The position numbers and the translations under genes were made by a program. 12,253 bases of DNA from Stephanodiscus triporus. Lineage: Eukaryota; Bacillariophyta; Thalassiosirophyceae; Thalassiosirales; Thalassiosiraceae. Numbering within the stretch: position 1 is the first letter of the stretch; the number at the start of each line of letters is the position of its first letter. A model generated the notes under the pieces. That model saw nothing but the letters and a program-made list of their open reading frames with translations. It did no database searches and was not told where the DNA came from. Of the stretch, positions 7,051-12,253 are shown one piece after another. Location of the stretch: contig JALLAZ010001061.1 of the NCBI GenBank assembly GCA_036939755.1, positions 1 through 12,253 on the forward strand, read 5' to 3'.

Positions 7051-7554
7051 GGTGTATGATACAGTAGTGGGGTTCAGCCAAAACAGGGATGTCATAGCCT
7101 GTGGTAGCCCTGATAATAAAACACGTACCAGTAGATGTCAAAAAGTGGAACGGAATGCTGATAACTTTTTTGATTTTAGAGATACAAAGATGATGATCCC
7201 CATAGAAGAAATGATCATTTTGCTCTTGTGCACCCTGTCCTGAAAGGATTTGGGCTGAATGTCAATATTCATTGAGACATCGCACTCCGAGATGTCGCCT
7301 CGGGGTTCTGTCGCTTGTCAACAAGTGGAACGCTCATGAATTCCTCTGTAGGATTGTACTAGTTCCGTCGTATAGAAGATCCAAGGACCAAAAAAAATGC
7401 GGACTCATCAAAGATCAATCAAAGATCAATCAATTCATTCTATTATTAGTAGCATTTATGCAACTGTTAACTCAAACAGGTTTAAACACCTTTCGGCATG
7501 TTATTAGTGATCGATCTAAGATTGAAAAAAGGCTCGTCCCCTAAAAAAAACAAT
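7051..7554. other. AT-rich spacer without a recognised gene
   Basis: Plus-strand frames at 7052-7243 and 7272-7544 begin at non-ATG codons and show no motif. A short tandem repeat, AAAGATCAATC twice, lies near 7409-7431, and GACATC...GATGTC forms a 6-bp inverted pair near 7276-7296. A run of eight A at 7543-7550 lies just past the stop of the minus-strand pseudogene, as T8 on that strand. Confidence 0.5.
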
Positions 7555-8274
7555 CTAGAACGACCTCCCCTCCAATCCATGGTCTTCCAATTTTTCCTCC
7601 AACACTTGCATTTCTTCATCCCATGTTGTCCCCCTGCCAATTTCACCCAGCCACTTAATGCATGCTTTTGCGGTGGAAAAGTCCTTCATTTTCGTCTCGC
7701 CTTTAATATCACAATAGCAATAGCATTCTTACTTGTTAGTCTTGGGTATTGGTGACCGCCTTCCTCCAAAAAAGCCTCCCCTCTGCAACCCATCGACGAA
7801 ATGCAAATTATCCTGGCATGTTTGTGTTGGAGTGCGTTTTTTTCTCTTTGCCATCGCTTTGGATACAGAGTCTTTGTCGAGCCAACTGGGCAAAGATGAT
7901 AGCGCAGATTTGCGTACAGTGCTTATGGCGGCAGAAGTTGCAGATGAAATTGATGAAATTATTGATACTGAAGTAAACGGATGAACGATTGATGGTGGGT
8001 GGGGGCTGAGCTCAGCAGCATCAACCTTTTCTTTGCTGCTCCGATCGCGCTGATGATCTCTCCATTGCTTCACTTTTGAATACAGACCCGAAGTCCCACA
8101 CGTAGCTCCACATGCATCTGTTGCCTCTTTAACTGGTATATTGTACAGAGTGGCCTTGGCGACAATTGTTGAGTAACAATTGTGAATTGTTGAGTAACAA
8201 CAGCGGCATGATGAGTGAGGATGTTGATCCGACAGTGCCGTTTGTGTGCGAAAATTGTGTACAAAAAAAACCAT
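7555..8274 (-). pseudogene. Unidentified gene broken by one in-frame TAA
   Basis: From ATG at 8274 the frame runs 181 codons to a TAA at 7731-7729, then continues in the same frame for 57 more codons to TAG at 7557-7555. Both sides look coding: before the stop TPTQTCQDNLHFVDGLQRGG and FFGGRRSPIPKTNK, after it CYCDIKGETKMKDFSTAKAC and TTWDEEMQVLEEKLEDHGL. The middle is Ser-rich (about residues 85-135) with a basic patch, AKRKKR. Open frame also continues upstream of 8274 to a stop at 8341, so the true start may lie farther out. The single stop suggests a recent nonsense mutation, although GTAAG at the site could be a splice donor. I do not recognise the family; a transposon-associated protein is one possibility. 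Confidence 0.5.
8165..8200. repeat. 21-bp tandem repeat inside the broken minus-strand gene
   Basis: ATTGTTGAGTAACAA occurs at 8165-8179 and again at 8186-8200, a period of 21 bp. On the minus strand it adds a tandem seven-residue repeat (CYSTIHN/CYSTIVA). Because the period is a multiple of three it keeps the reading frame. Confidence 0.7.
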
Positions 8275-8341
8275 GATGGCCTCATCAATTGAAATGCCAC
8301 ATCGTTGTTCTTGGTGGACTGGGAAGTATTCACCCCACTAG

Positions 8342-8662
8342 GCTCACTTGGCTACCTCTTGGGATGAGATCGATCCCGACGGTCTATCAACGAAACTTAT
8401 CGTAGATCTTTTTAAGTAGTTAATGTACGATACATATGCATGTACCTCTATTCAACCATGGTGTCTGACGATTCGCCTAGGCCTACCGGCCGTAATATGA
8501 TTGAGCCGTCGGCAAATATGGCACAGACGTCTTTTTAGTATATGCATGCGCGGAGGCGACACTCTTGAAACGTCCTCATCGGACCATTTTTGATCGAGAT
8601 AAGTGGTGGGAGAGCGGTTGGTAATCAGGTTGGTTTTTTAGTTGGCGGGCATCGATGCGCAA
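8342..8662. other. Spacer left of the Harbinger element
   Basis: No gene or repeat of note was seen on either strand. This segment is the flank into which the element at 8666 appears to have inserted. Confidence 0.5.
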
Positions 8663-8665
8663 TTA

Positions 8666-8700
8666 GGGCCTGTCCACAGGCAGCGTTGTTTTGTACCCCA
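8666..8700 (+). repeat. Left terminal inverted repeat of the Harbinger element
   Basis: It begins GGGCC next to TTA. The terminus contains an internal near-palindrome (GCCTGT..ACAGGC, 8668-8681). GCAGCGTT (8680-8687) and TACCCC (8694-8699) recur in inverted orientation at the right end of the window. Confidence 0.65.
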
Positions 8701-8744
8701 TTTTCGGATTCATACCCCTGATTTGGTCTGTCCTCCCCACTATG

Positions 8745-8751
8745 TATAAAA
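8745..8751 (+). promoter_or_regulatory. TATA box of the transposase gene
   Basis: TATAAAA lies 93 bp upstream of the ATG at 8844 and 80 bp inside the left terminus. The spacing fits a short 5' UTR. No competing TATA box is nearby. Confidence 0.5.
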
Positions 8752-8843
8752 CCTTGGCCACAGGCAGATAATATCCTTTCGTACTTCGTACTTCAAGCAC
8801 AAATCAAGATTATTACTCGCTCCAATATTCTCATTCCGCTATC

Positions 8844-10221
8844 ATGTTGGACGATGGTTGTTCTTTCATCGTACAGGCCGCTGCGTGCGCAGCAAGCTAT
8901 ATGTTGCAGCAGCGTGGGAAACCTCAAAAGAAGTCCCACATCGGCAGAGTGGTAATCAGGCATGTTTGATGCTCTGTGCGCAAAATTTACAGCACACTTG
9001 GTGCCGATTATTTTCGTCGCGCATATCGCATGTCGTACAAATCCTTCTGGTGATTGCATTCAAAGTTGGCCACGAGAATAAACTCGGCACGTCTTACTGC
9101 GTGGCATTATGTGCCCAAAGCCAAAGGGGGGCGGAAGGGTGGAAGATTTAAATCGCCACCCATTCAAAATGGCAGCATATCCATGAGTGTGCGTCTGGCA
9201 TGTGTGCTGCGGGTTTTTACAGGGGGCTCAGTGTACGACCACATGAGCAACTATGGCATCTCTCACACAGATGTTATGGATAGTGTGTGGCACGTGGTGC
9301 ATGCGGTGAATAACCTGCCTGAGTTTGAAATTGAGTATCCTTTGTCTGTTGATGAGCAAAGGAGGATAGCTGCTGATTTTGAAAGCGTGAGTGGAGTAGG
9401 TTTTGACAATTGCGCAGGGGCTATTGATGGTGTACTTATTTGGATACAGAAGCCATCCTTGAGGGAGGCAAAACGGGTTGGTGTTGATCAAATGAAATTT
9501 TTTTGCGGTCAAAAGGTCAAGTTTGGGCTAGGCTAAATTGTCAAGCCGTTGGTGATGTCAATGGCAGAATTCTTTACATCAGCATAGCCTATGGCGCTTC
9601 TGCAGCCGAATGTGTGGCATTTGAGGCCAGTGATCTATATGCTCGTCTTGAAAACGGTCTTTTGAAATATGGATTAGTTCTCTTTGGTGACAATGCCTAT
9701 TTGAATTCGGCATTCATGGCAACTCCATACTTACATGTTTCTGGCAATCCAAACAAGAAGAGTGAAGATAATTATTACTTTTACCACTCGCAGCTGCGCA
9801 TTTGGGTTGAGTGTGTGTTTGGTATGCTTGCTGCAAGATGGGGAATCTTAACAGCAAATATACGGTGACAAAGAGCATTGGGCTTGTTTTCGCAATTGCT
9901 CGGTTGCATAATTTCTGTTTGGACGAGAGGGGAAGAAGTTTTGCAGGTGAAGCACTAATGGCAACTGATCCGCTGCTGGATATTGACCGAGAACACATGT
10001 TGAATGACGATGATGGATATATTGAAATGGAACACAGCAATGTCCACAACATCGCCATGCCTACTGCTCTCATGGATGTTGGACATCATTTCGATGACGT
10101 TCCAAGGTCTATTCGTCGCACTCGTCGTAAAGTTTCGGAGGAGGATCTGCCTCGGACAAAGCTGCACGATAAAGTCTGTCGAATGCACGCATGTCGTCCA
10201 ACAAGTTCAATTAGACGTTAG
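8844..10221 (+). pseudogene. PIF/Harbinger (DDE_Tnp_4) transposase, inactivated
   Basis: The reading starts at ATG 8844. Family features in order are IYSTLGADYFRRAYRMSYKS (8985-9044), a helix-turn-helix region (about 9160-9310), the first catalytic Asp in AIDGVLIWI (9426-9428), the second in LFGDNAYLNSAFMATPY (9689-9691), and the Glu in WVECVFGMLAARWGIL (9809-9811). This is followed by RLHNFCLDE and a basic tail ending at 10221. All three DDE residues remain. Breaks are TGA at 8967-8969, TGA at 9051-9053, a tandem duplication of GGCTA (9526-9535) that shifts frame and creates TAA, and a missing base at about 9863-9865. It cannot make a full protein unless these are errors or are bypassed. The protein would cut and paste this element as a nuclear endonuclease, normally with the partner gene product. 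Confidence 0.88.
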
Positions 10222-10239
10222 ACTTATAGAATCTTACTA

Positions 10240-10520
10240 AGTCCCAGTTTTTGTGGTAAAACTCGTTCTCTCACCCGGTGGCACCCAGTAAAAAGTCCCA
10301 ATTTTCGTGGTAAAAGTCCCAGTTTGCGTGGTAAAACTCGGACTCACCCGGTGGTACCTCGTTAAAAAGCCCCAATTTTTGTGGTAAAAGTCCGAGTTTG
10401 GGTGGTAAAACTCGGAACCTAGGTAAAAAGTCCGAGTTTCCGTGGTAGAAGTCCCAGTTTTCGTGGTAAAACTCGGACTCTCACCTAGGAGTACCTAGTT
10501 AAAAAGTCCCAACTTTCGTG
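10240..10520. repeat. Eight-unit tandem array between convergent genes
   Basis: The unit is close to AAGTCCCAGTTTTCGTGGTA. Copies start near 10240, 10293, 10314, 10368, 10388, 10429, 10449 and 10504. Alternate copies are followed by a spacer of about 18-33 nt beginning ACTCGGACTC and containing ACCCGGTGG or ACCTAGG, so the higher-order period is about 75 bp. The spacer start AAACTCGGACT is the reverse complement of AGTCCGAGTTT in some units, so hairpins can form; one perfect case pairs TCCGAGTTT (10391-10399) with AAACTCGGA (10408-10416). The array starts 18 bp after the transposase stop and ends about 65 bp before the partner stop. Roles as a transcript end, insulator or transposase-binding site are inference. 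Confidence 0.85.
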
Positions 10521-10585
10521 GTTGACTGATATTGCATTTCTTATTTTAGATACTTTCTACCCAATATAAGTGATAGATGCTACAA

Positions 10586-12139
10586 CTACGCCGAAGGGGA
10601 ACGGTTTGACTTTTGAGGGGTAGTTACAGTCTGATTGAGAAGCGCCTCTTCCTCCGCTACCTTTTGTTCGATCTCCTTAATTGCATCGGAATAGACTTGT
10701 TCCATCAATTTGTTCTTTTTAACCTTCTCCACTTGCATCTGAATAGTCATCTGCCTCTTTTCTGCGTTGAGACTGCGAAGAGATGCACGAATCTCCGCAT
10801 GCATTGCATAGTTGCGATCTTTTTCACGCTGCATACATTTCATCTTTGCGGCAGAAACCATCTTGTTCCCGTGGTCTTTGATGGTGGTTGACAGTTCTTT
10901 AAATTTCTTCGCCGTAGACTCGTCACGTCGCTCATCACTATTGCTCCTCGTTCCCGTCGTGACACTGACGCTTTCGTCGCCAGTCAAATTGCGGCCAATG
11001 ACAGCAGGGATTCCATCGGCGCCATTGGCTGCAAGTGCAAAAGAATTGAGCCTCTGCATGGAGGAAACAAGGAGGTCATGGTTATCCAACACCTCCCACA
11101 AATAGAGGAGATAAGGCTCCTTGTTCGCAAAGAACGACGACCGAGAATCAAGCGCCCGCTGGGAACGATTTTTCAATGATCCAAACACACGCTCACCCTT
11201 GCCACCATCCCCATCACCATCATCACCATCTTCCTCATCGTTGTCTTCATCGTCCAAGTCGTCATATCCACCGTCTCCCTGCCCACTCCGCTCCCATTTC
11301 TCGATTATCCTCTTACACTCGTGAATTAGCCCAGCCCACTTATCTTTCACCTTCTCCGGAGTAGCAACTGCCATGTCAGAAACAATATAGTGATCAATCA
11401 CGATCGGAACGCTAAAGTCGGAGTGCAAATGACCCATCAGGATAGTGGATGGGGTGAAGAGAGGATCGTTCCACTTATCTGCCATCATTGCCCATGCTGT
11501 CGATGCCTTGGCTTGAGGGGTGTTTCGGTTCTCAAGCGCCATGCGGTCGGATGGAAGATCAAACCGCTCGAGGTACGCCCTCTTGATTTCATTGTGGTCA
11601 ATGAGTGTATGAATCAGGCGAAGAATGGGTTCGGGCCCAATCCATTTCTTGTTGAATTGATCTTGTTCTCGAGCTCGCTCGAGATCCGCTGCTTTTGCTG
11701 CTTCCACTCTCTCGGCGATCGCTTTAAGGAGATATTCCCTATCACTGTTGTCGTCAATTGGATGATCTTCTAGCCACTGAAGCACCTTCTTGAGAGGCCA
11801 CTGAGCTGGACGAGGAGCGACCTTGTCTGCAGTATCTTCAGGCGATGCAGCACACAAAATATTCCAGCGGCGGATGATCTCTTTCTTGAACTCTTGGGCA
11901 TTGGGGGAAATAGTTTTTTTCTTCATTTTTGACCAGGGCTCCTCGCAAACATCGAGGGCGGGGGATCCGTCATCCGTTAAAAGACCGTGACACAAAATCA
12001 ACAGCGCGCGCACGGAGCAACCATTCTCAGTAAAAAAAGATTTCACTGAGACAGTCCCGTCAGATTTCGCGTCTTGATCAGGCGCATCAGGGGGGGCACC
12101 TGTGTTGAAATCAGATGACTCGGACAGGACGGAACTCAT
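10586..12139 (-). CDS. Harbinger partner protein, SANT-like with coiled coil, intact
   Basis: Intact 517-codon frame starting at ATG 12139 (MSSVLSESSDF). An upstream TTG extends the frame six codons but is not a likely start. Residues 30-145 form an uncharacterised helical N-terminal domain (SVRALLILCHGLL, PRPAQWPLKKVLQWLEDHPI). Residues 164-290 include DKWNDPLFTPS (221-231), LHSDF (238-242) and TPEKVKDKWAGL (260-271), ending EKWERSGQGDGG. The last part resembles the third helix of MYB/SANT-like DNA-binding domains. An acidic Asp/Glu/Gly tract (292-312) follows, and a charged coiled coil (about 405-500). Harbinger elements normally carry such a protein to bind DNA and bring the transposase into the nucleus. 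Similarity to known SANT proteins is weak, so the assignment rests mainly on position. The ATG is only about 60 bp from the right terminus. Confidence 0.75.
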   Translation of the reverse strand: MSSVLSESSDFNTGAPPDAPDQDAKSDGTVSVKSFFTENGCSVRALLILCHGLLTDDGSPALDVCEEPWSKMKKKTISPNAQEFKKEIIRRWNILCAASPEDTADKVAPRPAQWPLKKVLQWLEDHPIDDNSDREYLLKAIAERVEAAKAADLERAREQDQFNKKWIGPEPILRLIHTLIDHNEIKRAYLERFDLPSDRMALENRNTPQAKASTAWAMMADKWNDPLFTPSTILMGHLHSDFSVPIVIDHYIVSDMAVATPEKVKDKWAGLIHECKRIIEKWERSGQGDGGYDDLDDEDNDEEDGDDGDGDGGKGERVFGSLKNRSQRALDSRSSFFANKEPYLLYLWEVLDNHDLLVSSMQRLNSFALAANGADGIPAVIGRNLTGDESVSVTTGTRSNSDERRDESTAKKFKELSTTIKDHGNKMVSAAKMKCMQREKDRNYAMHAEIRASLRSLNAEKRQMTIQMQVEKVKKNKLMEQVYSDAIKEIEQKVAEEEALLNQTVTTPQKSNRSPSA

Positions 12140-12191
12140 CGTGACTGCGCAGCGCAAATGATAAATAAATCAATTGAGAGGCCGGGGGGGG

Positions 12192-12224
12192 GGGGTAGGT
12201 ATAACGCTGCGAGCCAGTCCACTA
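12192..12224 (-). repeat. Probable right terminal inverted repeat, divergent
   Basis: Read inward on the minus strand this contains GCAGCGTT, a short A/T-rich gap, then TACCCC. The left terminus has the same blocks in the same order (8680-8687 and 8694-8699). The outer 14 bases do not match GGGCCTGTCCACAG well, and no TTA is adjacent. The end is therefore either mutated, truncated, or lies beyond 12253. A 12-G run (12184-12195) overlaps its inner edge. Confidence 0.4.
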
Positions 12225-12253
12225 TGATTTTTTTGGTGGCCAGAAATACTGTA

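Larger units (their letters stand above)
8666..12224. mobile_element. PIF/Harbinger-type DNA transposon, about 3.55 kb
   Basis: The left terminus GGGCCTGTCCACAGGCAGCG follows TTA (8663-8665), as expected for this superfamily, which targets TWA. The element carries a DDE_4-type transposase (+, broken) and a second gene on the opposite strand, as Harbinger elements usually do. The two genes converge on a tandem array. CCACAGGCAG from the terminus is repeated at 8758-8767, a possible transposase-binding subterminal site. The right end is assigned to about 12,192-12,224 from a partial inverted match, and a second TTA could not be confirmed there. The right border is therefore approximate and could lie beyond the window. 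Confidence 0.75.

Noticed and set aside
7272..7544. 90-codon plus-strand frame
   Set aside because: Starts at TTG, has no motif, and has low GC unlike the coding regions.
10240..10520. CRISPR array interpretation of the tandem units
   Set aside because: Units are degenerate, spacers are related to one another, and the context is a eukaryotic transposon.

Overview
The window looks like nuclear DNA of a photosynthetic stramenopile, most plausibly a centric diatom. The evidence is spliced genes with short introns (100 and 137 nt), GC-rich genes set in AT-rich spacers, a leader at 6305 resembling the diatom ASAFAP plastid-targeting signal, and a PIF/Harbinger DNA transposon. The taxon is inferred from these traits and not proven.

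The left third (589-4105) is ordinary host sequence. It holds an intact DCAF7/WDR68-type WD40 scaffold gene (589-1698, +), an intact MBF1 transcriptional coactivator gene (2569-3081, -), and a three-exon pterin-4a-carbinolamine dehydratase gene (3257-4105, +). The last two exons of the dehydratase gene are only 40 and 66 nt. MBF1 and the dehydratase gene diverge from a shared 175-bp spacer. DCAF7 and MBF1 converge on a spacer containing a 23-C run followed by a CG tract. Upstream of DCAF7 lie two inverted repeats, one of them a near-perfect 30-bp hairpin.

The middle (4106-8662) is accessory-like and decayed. It contains an AT-rich block of degenerate repeats (4579-4840), two copies of a 42-bp direct repeat 1,744 bp apart (5265 and 7009), and a long inverted repeat whose two arms both read as the same short N-terminus with differences at wobble positions (5645-5802). 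It also has a GC-rich stretch starting with a plastid-type leader (6305) without a convincing full gene, and a coding-like minus-strand region broken by one TAA (7555-8274).

The right third (8666 to about 12,220) is a PIF/Harbinger-type element. The left end is GGGCCTGTCCACAGGCAGCG, preceded by TTA, which fits the TWA target preference. A DDE transposase (8844-10221, +) keeps all three catalytic residues but carries two TGA codons, a 5-bp tandem duplication and a 1-nt frame slip. Facing it is an intact 517-codon partner gene (12139-10586, -) with a SANT-like segment, an acidic tract and a coiled coil. Between their 3' ends lies an eight-unit array of a roughly 21-bp repeat. The right terminus is only partly recognisable. 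The most unusual features are this convergent two-gene layout, with a dead transposase beside an intact partner, and the array at the junction.
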